The notes beneath the pieces are model-generated. The model did no database searches and was not told where the DNA came from. It saw only the letters and a program-made list of their open reading frames with translations. This document shows positions 16,193-24,818 of a DNA stretch of 43,812 nucleotides, in pieces. The first letter of the stretch is position 1. Each line of letters opens with the position of its first letter. The DNA comes from Sphaerisporangium melleum (lineage in GTDB: Bacteria > Actinomycetota > Actinomycetes > Streptosporangiales > Streptosporangiaceae), in the NCBI RefSeq assembly GCF_014646695.1, contig NZ_BMNT01000051.1, positions 1 to 43,812 of the forward strand, given 5' to 3'. A program made the translations under genes and the position numbers.

Positions 16193-17992
16193 TCAGCAGT
16201 CGAGCCAGCGGCCGAGCCAGCCGACGACGGCGTCCAAGAAAGCGATCTTGTTGGCCTTCCTGACCGTCTCGTGGCCCTCGTCCTGGAAGAGCAGGTAACG
16301 GCAGGGGACGCCGCGCGCGGTGGCGGCGAGGACGACCTGCTCGGCCTCGTGCACCGGGACGTTGGTGTCCTGGGCGCCGTGCACGACCAGCAGCGGCGCG
16401 GTCAGCCGGTCGAAGGAGTGGATCGGCGACAGCGCCCGCAGCAACTCGGCGTCGGCCACCGGGTCGCCGTACTCGCTCACGGCCGCCGCGGCGATCCACG
16501 GCTCGGTGCGGGCGTAGAAGGTGGCGAAGTTCACCATGCCGCAGACGTCCACCCCGGCCCGGAACAGCTCGGGATGGGTCACCAGCGCGGCGAGGGTGAG
16601 ATAGCCGCCGTACGAGCGGCCCATGCAGGCGAGCTTCTCCGGGTCGGCGACTCCGGCGTCGACGACGTAGGCGGCGCAGTCGGCCACGTCGTCGATGGCG
16701 TGGAAGCGCAGGGCATGGTTGTCGGCGTCCTGGAACGCGCGCCCGAACCCGGACGAGCCCCGCACATTGGGCGCGAAGACACTGATACCGGCGGCCAGCA
16801 GCCGCTGGAACAGCGGGTTGAACGTCGGCCGTTCCTGGCTCTCCGGCCCGCCGTGCAGGTAGATCACGCACGGGCCGGGGGCGGGGCCCGCGCGGTAGAG
16901 CCAGCCGGTCAGTTCGAGGCCGTCCCGGGCGGGGAAGCGGACCAGCTCGGTGTCGATGCCGTGCGGCAGCGGGTCGTCCCCGGCCACCCGCCGGTAGCGG
17001 CCGGTGCCGGTCTCGCACAGCAGCACGTGCGAGGGCGTGTCGGGCGACTCGCCCGCCAGGACGGCCAGCGTGCCGTCCAGGGACAGCCGCGCGGCGGTGA
17101 CCACCTCGGCCGGGGGTGGTGGCAGCGGCCGGGTGGTCCCGGCGGCGAGGTCGGCGACCCACAGCTCCGAGCGTCCGGCGACGTTCCACACCAGAAGGGC
17201 CGTGCCGCCGTCCATGCTGACCGCGAACCGGTCGAGCTCGGCGTCGGGCCGTTCGGCGACGACCCGGGGAGCCCCGCCGACGGGCATGGCGACCAGGGCG
17301 CTGCGGTCGCGGCCGGCGTTGGACCGGATGTAGGCGATCTCGCCGTCCGGGGAGAGCGCGCCGAGGTCGGTGGTGGGCGGCAGCAGCGGCCGCTCCTCGC
17401 CGGAGGGCAGGTCGGCGACGGCCATCTCGCGCATGCCGCGCGGGCCGTGTCGCAGCAGAGCCCGGGTGTGGTCGCGGCTCACGGCGCTCGGCCACATGAG
17501 CGGGCCGGCCGCGATGGTGTCGCGGTGGCCGAGGCAGGCGTCGATGAGCACGGCCTCGGTCAGCCCGGACGCCGTCAGCTCGGCGACCAGCAGCGTCGAA
17601 CCCTGCCCGGTCCAGCGGACGAACACCGCCGACCCCTCGGCCGGAGCGCGGTCGGGACCGGCGAGCAGGCGGCGGTCGGTGCCGTCCGGCCGCACCGCCC
17701 ACACCTGGGTGCGTTCCCCGCCGCCCGGGGAGACGGTGACGGCCAGCCACGCACCGTCCGGGGACCACAGCACGTCGCCGACCGGTTCGGGGCCGGTGTC
17801 GATGACGCGGGCGCGGCGATGTCCGTTCTCGGTGAGCGGCTGTACCCATACGCGCGGTGTGCCGTCCCGGTCGCTGACGTAGGCGACGGCCCGGTTGTCG
17901 GGCGACAGCGCCGGGAACCGGCAGATCCATGAGATGTCGACGGTCAGACTCCTTGTGCTTGCAGCCACAGCTCCAGGAGTCCAAGTTGCCAC
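16193..17992 (-). CDS. S9-family (prolyl oligopeptidase-like) serine peptidase
   Basis: About 599 residues with an N-terminal beta-propeller (about 20-340; repeats such as FPALSPDNRAVAYVSDRDG and VLWSPDGAWLAVTV) and a C-terminal alpha/beta hydrolase domain. The catalytic triad is Ser460 in GRSYGGYLT, Asp542 in HGAQDTNVP and His574 in DEGHE. No signal peptide is seen, so it is probably cytoplasmic. The propeller restricts it to short peptides. Its start overlaps the end of the amidotransferase gene: GTG at 17992 (listed) or 17968. Neither has a well-spaced ribosome-binding site, though AAGGAG sits just past them at about 17950, so translation may be coupled. Position in the operon suggests it trims or recycles the peptide made by the two upstream enzymes. 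Confidence 0.85.
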   Translation of the reverse strand: MATWTPGAVAASTRSLTVDISWICRFPALSPDNRAVAYVSDRDGTPRVWVQPLTENGHRRARVIDTGPEPVGDVLWSPDGAWLAVTVSPGGGERTQVWAVRPDGTDRRLLAGPDRAPAEGSAVFVRWTGQGSTLLVAELTASGLTEAVLIDACLGHRDTIAAGPLMWPSAVSRDHTRALLRHGPRGMREMAVADLPSGEERPLLPPTTDLGALSPDGEIAYIRSNAGRDRSALVAMPVGGAPRVVAERPDAELDRFAVSMDGGTALLVWNVAGRSELWVADLAAGTTRPLPPPPAEVVTAARLSLDGTLAVLAGESPDTPSHVLLCETGTGRYRRVAGDDPLPHGIDTELVRFPARDGLELTGWLYRAGPAPGPCVIYLHGGPESQERPTFNPLFQRLLAAGISVFAPNVRGSSGFGRAFQDADNHALRFHAIDDVADCAAYVVDAGVADPEKLACMGRSYGGYLTLAALVTHPELFRAGVDVCGMVNFATFYARTEPWIAAAAVSEYGDPVADAELLRALSPIHSFDRLTAPLLVVHGAQDTNVPVHEAEQVVLAATARGVPCRYLLFQDEGHETVRKANKIAFLDAVVGWLGRWLDC

Positions 17993-19776
17993 AACGCGTT
18001 GGCTCCCAGTGTCGTGCGGTGCTCGTCCGGCGCGGCGAGCAGCCGGTCCACCGCGGCGGGGCGGAACAGTCCGCGGGCGCGGGCGGCCGGTGAGGTGAGG
18101 GCGTCACGGACGAGGCCGAGGAACGGCCCGTGGATGTGCCGGATCGCCGGGACCGGGAAGTAGCCCTTGGGCCGGTCGATGACCTCGTCGGGGACCAGTC
18201 CTCGGGCGGCGGCCTTGAGCACCCCCTTGCCGCCGGCGGCGAGCTTGAGCTCGGGCGGGCAGGTGGCCGCCAGCTCGACCAGCTCGTGGTCCAGGAACGG
18301 GGTGCGTGCCTCCAGGCCGAACGCCATCGTCATGTTGTCGACCCGTTTGACCGGGTCGTCGGCCAGCATGACGCGGGTGTCCAGGCGCAGCACGGCGTCC
18401 AGGGCGGTGTCGGCGCCGGGCCCGGCCAGGTGGTCGCGGACGAAGGCCGTGCTGACATCCGCACCGGCCAGGTGGTCCGGCTGGAGGATCGCGGCCAGGT
18501 CCTCGTGCGGCCGGTCGAAGAAGACCTTGGCGTACGCCTCGGCGGCGTCGTCGCGGGCCACGTTCTCCAGCGGCGGGTACCAGTCGTACCCGGCGAAGAC
18601 CTCGTCGGCGCCCTGCCCGGACTGCACCACCTTGACGTGCTGGGACACCTCCTGTGAGAGCAGGTGGAAGGCGACGCAGTCGTGGCTGACCATCGGCTCG
18701 CTCATCGCGGCGACGGCGTTCTCCAGCGACGGCAGCAGGCGGGCGTCGTCGACCATGATGCGGTGATGGTCGGTGGCGAACCTGCGGGCGACCAGGTCGG
18801 AGTAGGCGAACTCGTCCCCTCGCTCCCCTCCGGCCGCGGCGAAGCCGACGCTGAAGGTGGCCAGGTCCCGCTGCCCCTCCTCGGCGAGCAGGGCCACGAT
18901 GAGGCTGGAGTCCAGTCCTCCGGACAGCAGCACGCCGACCGGGACGTCCGCGACCATGCGCCGGCGTACGGCGGCGCGCAGGCCGTCCAGCACGGCCTCG
19001 CGCCACTCGGCCGGTCCCATCTCGCCGCGCGCGGCCGACAGGACGTCGAGCTGCATCTCGCCCGCGCCCGGGGCGGCGCCGTCGGAGGGCCGGGTGAACG
19101 GCGGGTCCCAGTAGCGGTCGTCGCTGGTGGCGCCGTCCGGCTCGATGGTGCGCACGGTGGCGGGTGGCAGCTTCTGCACCCCGGTCAGGATCGTGCGGGG
19201 CGGGGGGACCACCGAGTGAAAGGTCATGTAGTGGTGCAGGGCGACCTGGTCGATGTCGGTGGAGACTCCTCCGCCAGCTAGCAGGGCGGGCAGGGTGGAG
19301 GCGAAGCGCAGGCGGGCGGCGTCCCGGGTCACGTACAGGGGCTTGATGCCGAGCCGGTCGCGGCCGAGGACGAGCCGGCCGGTGTCGCGCTCGGCGACGG
19401 CGAAGGCGAACATGCCGTTGAAGCGGTCGACGCAGCGCGGGCCCCAGTGGCGGTAGGCCTTCAGCAGCACCTCGGTGTCGGAGGTGGAGAAGAACCGGTG
19501 GCCCTCGGCCAGCAGCACCTCGCGCAGTTCCCGGTAGTTGTACAGGCAGCCGTTGAACACCGCGGTCAGGCCGGCCTCGGCGTCCACCATGGGCTGGGCG
19601 CCGCGGTCGGACAGGTCGATGATCCGCAGCCGCCGGTGGCCGAGCGCGACCGGGCCGAGGGACCACAGGCCGGTGCCGTCCGGTCCGCGGGCCGCCATCG
19701 CCGCCGTCATGCGTTCGACGGCGGCGACGTCGGCCGGGCGGCCGTCGAACCTGATCTCCCCGCTGAGGCCGCACAT
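17944..19776 (-). CDS. Asparagine-synthase-type amidotransferase, NAGGN-amidotransferase-like
   Basis: 610 residues. The N-terminal class II glutamine amidotransferase begins MCGLSGEIRF, so Cys2 becomes the nucleophile after Met removal. Substrate-loop motifs RLRIIDLSD, FNGCLYNYRELR and GRDRLGIKPLY are present. The C-terminal synthetase domain has the PP-loop SGGLDSS at residues 285-291, then EVFAGYDWY and DNMTMAFGLEARTPFLDHELVEL. It hydrolyses glutamine and uses ATP to amidate a carboxylate. Overall it resembles the N-acetylglutaminylglutamine amidotransferase subgroup (TIGR03104-like) more than AsnB for asparagine. The start is fixed by Cys2 and by TGATG overlap with the upstream ligase gene, implying translational coupling. 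The substrate is probably the product of that ligase. Confidence 0.85.
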   Translation of the reverse strand: MCGLSGEIRFDGRPADVAAVERMTAAMAARGPDGTGLWSLGPVALGHRRLRIIDLSDRGAQPMVDAEAGLTAVFNGCLYNYRELREVLLAEGHRFFSTSDTEVLLKAYRHWGPRCVDRFNGMFAFAVAERDTGRLVLGRDRLGIKPLYVTRDAARLRFASTLPALLAGGGVSTDIDQVALHHYMTFHSVVPPPRTILTGVQKLPPATVRTIEPDGATSDDRYWDPPFTRPSDGAAPGAGEMQLDVLSAARGEMGPAEWREAVLDGLRAAVRRRMVADVPVGVLLSGGLDSSLIVALLAEEGQRDLATFSVGFAAAGGERGDEFAYSDLVARRFATDHHRIMVDDARLLPSLENAVAAMSEPMVSHDCVAFHLLSQEVSQHVKVVQSGQGADEVFAGYDWYPPLENVARDDAAEAYAKVFFDRPHEDLAAILQPDHLAGADVSTAFVRDHLAGPGADTALDAVLRLDTRVMLADDPVKRVDNMTMAFGLEARTPFLDHELVELAATCPPELKLAAGGKGVLKAAARGLVPDEVIDRPKGYFPVPAIRHIHGPFLGLVRDALTSPAARARGLFRPAAVDRLLAAPDEHRTTLGANALWQLGLLELWLQAQGV

Positions 19777-22307
19777 CAGACGGCCTCCCGGAACAGCCAG
19801 GTGTCCTTGGCGCCGCCGCCCTGCGACGAATTGACGATCATGCTGCCGGCGGGCGCGACGCGGGTGAGCGCGACAGGCGGTACGACCGGCCGCTCGCCCA
19901 TGAAGACGAACCCGCGCAGGTCGACCGCGTGCGGGCGCATGCGCTCGCCGTCGAAGGTCGGGTGGGTGGACAGGGCGATGGTCTCCTGGGCGACCCACCG
20001 CGCGGGCTCGGCGATGATCCGCTCGCGCGCCTCGGCCAGCTCGGCGGCGGAGGCCCGCTCCCCGATGAGCACGCCCTGCCCTCCGTAGCCGTCCACCGGT
20101 TTGACCACCAGCTCGGATAGGCGGTCGAGCACCTGCTCGCAGTCGGCGGGATCACGGCACAGGTAGGTCGGGACGTTGGCGAGCAATGGGCGTTCCCCCA
20201 GGTAGTAGTCGATGAGCCGGGGCACGTAGCGGTACAGGCTCTTGTCGTCGGCGACCCCGTTGCCGGGGGCGTTGGCCAGGGTGAGCGTGCCGCGTTCGAC
20301 GGCGTCGAGCAGGGCGGGGCCGATGGGGCCGTCCAGCAGGTCGTCCTCGTCGATCCTGCGGTACAGCACGTCCACCCGCCGCCCGGCGGCGTACACCGCG
20401 CCGTCGCGCACGGCGAGGTCGCCGGGCTCGGCGAGCACGGCGTCCATCTCCTCGGCGAGGGTGCGGTGCTCGTAGTAGGCGGGGTCGCGCGGGCCGGAGG
20501 TGACCACGCCGAGGACCGGGCCGGCGGCCGGGGAGGCGGCCAGCAGCGCCTCGCGCAGCAGCGCGGCGGAGCCCTCGGGGTCCAGCACGCCGCCGCGGTC
20601 GAGCTCGGGCAGGGTGTGGACGGCCATGCGGCGGTTGCCGACCGCGTAGCCGATGCCGGAGGGGACCCGCAGGTTGTCCTCCAGCACGACCCAGCGTCCG
20701 GCGCCGTCGCGGGCGACGTCCAGGCCCGCGACCGAGCAGCGGATCGCGTCGTCGTGGACCCGCCGGCCGGCCGCGCGGTAGCCGGGGGACTCGTCGACGA
20801 TCCAGGCGGGCAGCACCCGGTCGTTGATCGCCTCGCGGCGCCCGTACACGTCGTTCAGGAACGCCGAGAGGGCCCGGACGCGCTGCGGCATGCCTTCGCT
20901 GATCTTGGCCCAGTCGTCGCCGGCGATCAGCCTGGGCACCATGTCGACCGGCATCCGCCGCTCGGAGGAGGTCGCCTCCGGCTCGTCCAGGCTGAAGGTC
21001 ATGCCGGACTCGCGCAGGTAGGCGTCGCGCACGCCCTCGCGCCGGCACAGCTCCGCCGCGCCGAGCTTGTCGAGCACCTGGAAGACCGGCTGGTACGGCT
21101 CGCGGACGAAGCCCTCGATCACGGCCTCGTCCTGCACGGCCTGGTAGTCCTCCAGCAGTTCGGTGCTCAGGCGGGGGGTGGGCCCGCCGAACTCGGCCTG
21201 CCAGCCGTCGGAGCGGGTCACGGCCACCAGCCGGTCCACCACGTCGGCGAAGGTGCCGCCGTGCGCGATGATCTGCCGCTGCCGGTCGGCCGAGCTGCCC
21301 CGGCCGAGCGCGTACCCGGCCAGGGTGGTGACGGCCTCCCAGTCGCCGGTGGCCTCCAGCTGCGGGCGCAGGCCGTCGAGCATGCGGCGGATCACCTCGG
21401 CGGCGGGGCGGGGCTCGCCGTCGGCCGGGTCGACCAGCGCGCCCTCCAGCCCCGAACGCGCGGAGCGCCAGGTCGCGGCGCGCACCAGCTCCATGGGCAC
21501 CTCGGGCTGGACCGGCCCTTCGTTCTCGATGTCCTCCAACTCGCGCATGACCATGGCGCGGAACAGACCGGCCAGCAGCACGACGTCCTCCACCCGGGGG
21601 CAGGCGTCGCACATGCGCATCTCGACGGTGGACACGTGCGCGGAGGGGCGGACGTCGAAGTAGATCATGCCCGGGTCGCTGATCACCCCGGAGCGGACGA
21701 GGTCGGCGACCATCTGGTCGTACTCGGCGGCCGAGGAGAAGCGGCGCACCGGGCCGGTGGTGGGCCAGCGCTGCCACACCAGGGTGCGGGAGCTGGCGTA
21801 CCCGCTGTCGGCGCCCATCCAGTACGGCGAGCTGGCGCTCAGCGCGAGCAGCGGCGGCAGCCATCGGGCGACGCGGTGGGCGACCTCGACGGCGACGTCG
21901 CGGTCGGCGACGTCCACGTGGACCTGGGCGCCGCAGATGAGCTGCTCGCGCGTGAGGAGCTGGTAGTCCTCCAGCATCTTCTCGTACCGCCGGTCCGGCG
22001 AGATCTTCAGCGCGGCCGGGTCGACCAGCGGCACCGTGCCGGCGGCGACGATGCCGAGGCCCAGGCCGTCGGCCGCCTGCACCACCGTGCGGCGCAGTGC
22101 GGTGAGGTCCTGGCCGAGGTCCTCCAGCCGCACGTACGGGCGGCTGTTGGATTCGACCACGGAGCGCTGGAGCTCGTGTGTGAACCGGTCGCGCGGCAGG
22201 CGCTCCAGCAGGCCTTCGGCGCGAGGGACCAGGTGACGCGTCTCCAGGTCCACAACGTGGAATTCCTCTTCCACTCCTACGGCGATCGAATCCCCGAGAC
22301 CCGACAT
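19776..22307 (-). CDS. Carboxylate-amine ligase (GCS2/YbdK) fused to circularly permuted ATP-grasp ligase
   Basis: 843 residues with two ligase domains. Residues about 8-365 are a glutamate-cysteine ligase type 2 / YbdK domain (VGVEEEFHVVDLETRHLVPR, ELQRSVVESNSRPY, CGAQVHVDV, FDVRPSAHVSTVEMRMCDA). Residues about 375-843 are a circularly permuted ATP-grasp domain of the COG2308 type, with YGRREAINDRVLPAWI, the diagnostic VLEDNLRVPSGIGYAVGNRR near 540-560, GNGVADDKSLYRYVP and KPVDGYGGQGVLIG. Both form amide bonds through acyl-phosphate intermediates. The joint product is probably a short peptide or amino-acid conjugate. The ATG at 22307 is chosen for AAGGA 7 bases upstream and for the homology start. 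It is the first gene of a coupled series with the amidotransferase and S9 peptidase. Such fusions occur in other actinobacteria, but I know of no assigned product. Confidence 0.85.
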   Translation of the reverse strand: MSGLGDSIAVGVEEEFHVVDLETRHLVPRAEGLLERLPRDRFTHELQRSVVESNSRPYVRLEDLGQDLTALRRTVVQAADGLGLGIVAAGTVPLVDPAALKISPDRRYEKMLEDYQLLTREQLICGAQVHVDVADRDVAVEVAHRVARWLPPLLALSASSPYWMGADSGYASSRTLVWQRWPTTGPVRRFSSAAEYDQMVADLVRSGVISDPGMIYFDVRPSAHVSTVEMRMCDACPRVEDVVLLAGLFRAMVMRELEDIENEGPVQPEVPMELVRAATWRSARSGLEGALVDPADGEPRPAAEVIRRMLDGLRPQLEATGDWEAVTTLAGYALGRGSSADRQRQIIAHGGTFADVVDRLVAVTRSDGWQAEFGGPTPRLSTELLEDYQAVQDEAVIEGFVREPYQPVFQVLDKLGAAELCRREGVRDAYLRESGMTFSLDEPEATSSERRMPVDMVPRLIAGDDWAKISEGMPQRVRALSAFLNDVYGRREAINDRVLPAWIVDESPGYRAAGRRVHDDAIRCSVAGLDVARDGAGRWVVLEDNLRVPSGIGYAVGNRRMAVHTLPELDRGGVLDPEGSAALLREALLAASPAAGPVLGVVTSGPRDPAYYEHRTLAEEMDAVLAEPGDLAVRDGAVYAAGRRVDVLYRRIDEDDLLDGPIGPALLDAVERGTLTLANAPGNGVADDKSLYRYVPRLIDYYLGERPLLANVPTYLCRDPADCEQVLDRLSELVVKPVDGYGGQGVLIGERASAAELAEARERIIAEPARWVAQETIALSTHPTFDGERMRPHAVDLRGFVFMGERPVVPPVALTRVAPAGSMIVNSSQGGGAKDTWLFREAV

Positions 22308-22551
22308 CCCACCATCCTTCTGAACGCCCTCAGCCGAGGGTGGCTGACGGCCCACTGCCCATAACCGAGCAAATTGCACGTCACACCGCAACTGACGGGA
22401 TGGTGAGACCGGAAAATCCCCGGCCGACTTGCCACTTTGCTACTGGTCTTAACTGCTTCTTTACTCCGCCCTCTGGCGCCGGGCGCCGTGCCGGGGTGTG
22501 ATTGCTCCGGTTCGGAGTACCGCTCCAGCCGTTCGGGAAGGAGTCACATCC

Positions 22552-24759
22552 GTGAGATCCGCAGTGCGCGGCATGGTCGTGGCGGGCGTGGCCGCGGCGT
22601 TCCTGCTGCCGGCCGCCGCCGTCGCGGCGAGCGCCGTCCCGGCTTCCGCTCCCCCGGTGTCGTGCGCGGCCACGGTGTCCGCGCCCAGCCGCGAGGCGGC
22701 GTTCACCGCCGCCGCCGTGGCGTCCGGCGTGCCCGAGACGCTGCTCAAGGCCGTGTCGTACATGCGGTCCCGCTGGGAGGACCACGGGGGACGGCCGAGC
22801 TCCGACGGCGGGTACGGCCTGTTCGGCCTGCGCGACCAGGCACCCGAGCGCTGGGACGGCTCCGGCAAGGGCCGCCCGGCCGGGGCACGCGCGCAGATCG
22901 CCGCCGCGGCCGAGCTGACCGGGCTGCCGGCGGAGGAGTTGCGGGAGCAGGCCAACGCCGGCCTGTGCGGGGGTGCGGCCCTGCTCGCCGCCTACCACCG
23001 GGACGGCGGCGGCCTCGCGCGCCCCTCAGCGGGCCTGGCGGGCTGGCAGGACGCCGTGACCCGCCTCGGCGGCACGGAAGGCTTCGCCGCGCAGGTGTAC
23101 CACACGCTGCGGCAGGGCCAGAGCCGCGTGACCGGCGAAGGCGAGCGGGTCACCCTGGCCGCCGACCCCTCGGTCACCGTGCCCGCCGGCGCCGCGACGT
23201 CCGGAACCGACTGCCCGGCCGGGCTCGACTGCGAGCGGGTCGACGCGCCGTACGCCAAGATCAACCCCGCCGACCCCGACGGCACCACGGCCTACGGCAA
23301 CCACGACATCGCCGACCGCACCGGCCCCGGCGGGCCCCGGCTGCGGTACATCGTGATCCACGACACCGAGGGCTACTACGCCCCCTCGCTGGAACTGGTG
23401 CAGGACCCGGCCTATCTGGCGTGGAACTACACGATCCGCTCCGCTGACGGGCACGTCGCCCAGCACCTCGACGCCAAGGACGTGGGCTGGCACGCGGGCA
23501 ACTGGTACGTCAACATGCACGCGATCGGCATCGAGCACGAGGGCTTCGCCGGCACCGCGACCTGGTACACCGAGTCGATGTACCAGAGCTCGGCGGCCCT
23601 GGTGCGGCACCTGGCCGCGAAGTACGGCATCCCGCTCGACCGGGCCCACGTCATCGGCCACGACCAGGTGCCCGGAACGGTGCTCGGCGCCACCAAGAAC
23701 GTCCACTGGGATCCGGGGCCGTACTGGGACTGGGAGCACTACTTCGAGCTGCTCGGCGCCCCGATCGGCGGCACCCGCGCGGCCACGGCCCACGTCGCGC
23801 CCGGCGACGTGGTCGAGGTGCGCACCGGGTACGCCGCGAACGTCCAGCCGGTGACCGGATGCGCGCAGGCCTCCCCCGGCTCGCCCGACTGCGTGGCCGG
23901 CGCCGGCACGAACTTCCTCCCGCTGCGCCAGGCGCCGTCCGCCGACGCGCCCCTGGCCAAGGACCCCGGCTGGAAGCCGGACGGCGCGGCGGGGAGCACG
24001 TACGTGAGCGACATCAGCGCACGGGTCACCTCCGGGCAGAAGCTCGTCGTGGCGCGGGTCCAGGGCGAGTGGCTCGGGGTGTGGTGGGCGGGCTCGCTCG
24101 CCTGGCTGCGCAACCCCGCCGACCGGCCGGTGGCGGTGCGCACGACCGCCAAGACGGTCACCGTCCGGCCCGGCGCCGCCCAGGCGGCGATCTACGGCCG
24201 GGCCTACCCGGAGGCGGCGGCGTACGCCGGCACCGGCATCCCGGTGCAGGCGCTCTCGCCGCTGGAGTACACCGTCCCGGCCGGGCAGGAGTACGCCGTG
24301 AGCGACGCGGACGTCGCCACCGACTACTACCGGGCGGTCAGCTTCGACGGATCGGCCCCCGGGGACCGCACCGATGTGCGGGGACAGGACCGCTACCTGC
24401 AGCTCTGGTACGCCCACCGCCAGGTGTTCGTCCGCGCCGCGGAGGTGGACCTGCACGAGGCGCGCACGCCCGCCGTGCTCGCCACCGCCCCGCCGGCCGT
24501 CTCCGGGACGGCCAAGGTCGGCCGCCTGCTGACCGCCTCCCCGGGTGGCTGGTCACCGGCCCCGGACAAGGTCGCCTACCAGTGGCTTCGCGACGGCGCC
24601 CCCATCAAGGGAGCGAAGGGGAAGAGCCTGCGCCTGACCGGGCACGACCTCGGCAGGCGCATCTCGGTGCGGGTCACGGCGTCCGCCGCCGGCCACCAGG
24701 ACGCGAGCGCGACCTCCGAGCCGACCGCCCCGGTGCGCGCCGCCCGTCACCGGCGCTGA
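22552..24759 (+). CDS. Secreted N-acetylmuramoyl-L-alanine amidase with degenerate lysozyme-like and Ig-like domains
   Basis: 735 residues, starting at GTG after GGAAGGAG. A signal peptide spans about 1-30. Residues about 47-150 look like a lytic-transglycosylase/lysozyme-type fold (GVPETLLKAVSYM, SDGGYGLFGLRD), but the usual catalytic Glu position holds Arg72 (YMRSRW). Residues about 260-400 are an amidase_2 domain cleaving the MurNAc-L-Ala bond. Likely zinc ligands are His270 (YIVIHDTEG), His370 (VIGHDQVPG) and Asp387 (HWDPGPYW). A long middle part (about 410-650) has two SH3-like or unnamed modules rich in W and Y. Residues about 655-725 are an Ig-like repeat (VGRLLTASPGGWSP, VAYQWLRDGAPIKG) that probably binds the envelope. 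Role: wall remodelling or lysis of other bacteria. Divergent from the ligase operon across a 244-base gap. Confidence 0.88.
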   Translation: MRSAVRGMVVAGVAAAFLLPAAAVAASAVPASAPPVSCAATVSAPSREAAFTAAAVASGVPETLLKAVSYMRSRWEDHGGRPSSDGGYGLFGLRDQAPERWDGSGKGRPAGARAQIAAAAELTGLPAEELREQANAGLCGGAALLAAYHRDGGGLARPSAGLAGWQDAVTRLGGTEGFAAQVYHTLRQGQSRVTGEGERVTLAADPSVTVPAGAATSGTDCPAGLDCERVDAPYAKINPADPDGTTAYGNHDIADRTGPGGPRLRYIVIHDTEGYYAPSLELVQDPAYLAWNYTIRSADGHVAQHLDAKDVGWHAGNWYVNMHAIGIEHEGFAGTATWYTESMYQSSAALVRHLAAKYGIPLDRAHVIGHDQVPGTVLGATKNVHWDPGPYWDWEHYFELLGAPIGGTRAATAHVAPGDVVEVRTGYAANVQPVTGCAQASPGSPDCVAGAGTNFLPLRQAPSADAPLAKDPGWKPDGAAGSTYVSDISARVTSGQKLVVARVQGEWLGVWWAGSLAWLRNPADRPVAVRTTAKTVTVRPGAAQAAIYGRAYPEAAAYAGTGIPVQALSPLEYTVPAGQEYAVSDADVATDYYRAVSFDGSAPGDRTDVRGQDRYLQLWYAHRQVFVRAAEVDLHEARTPAVLATAPPAVSGTAKVGRLLTASPGGWSPAPDKVAYQWLRDGAPIKGAKGKSLRLTGHDLGRRISVRVTASAAGHQDASATSEPTAPVRAARHRR

Positions 24760-24769
24760 CCGGCGGCGG

Positions 24770-24816
24770 GCGTACGTGGACGCCCCCGGCACGGGCCGGG
24801 GGGCGTCCACGTACGC
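24770..24816. terminator. Bidirectional terminator between amidase and FAD oxidase genes
   Basis: A 21-base arm (24770-24790) and a 22-base arm (24795-24816) pair almost perfectly with a 4-base loop and one bulged G. It fills the 59-base gap between two convergent stops, so it can end both transcripts. Confidence 0.88.
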
Positions 24817-24818
24817 GA

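Noticed and set aside
15833-17932. Long plus-strand open frame antisense to the S9 peptidase
   Set aside because: Product is Arg/Gly/His-rich low complexity, typical of antisense frames in GC-rich genes; the minus-strand frame has full catalytic motifs.
22440-22456. dre-like ACTGGTCTTAACTGCT upstream of the amidase
   Set aside because: Only about 11 of 16 positions fit and the symmetry is lost.
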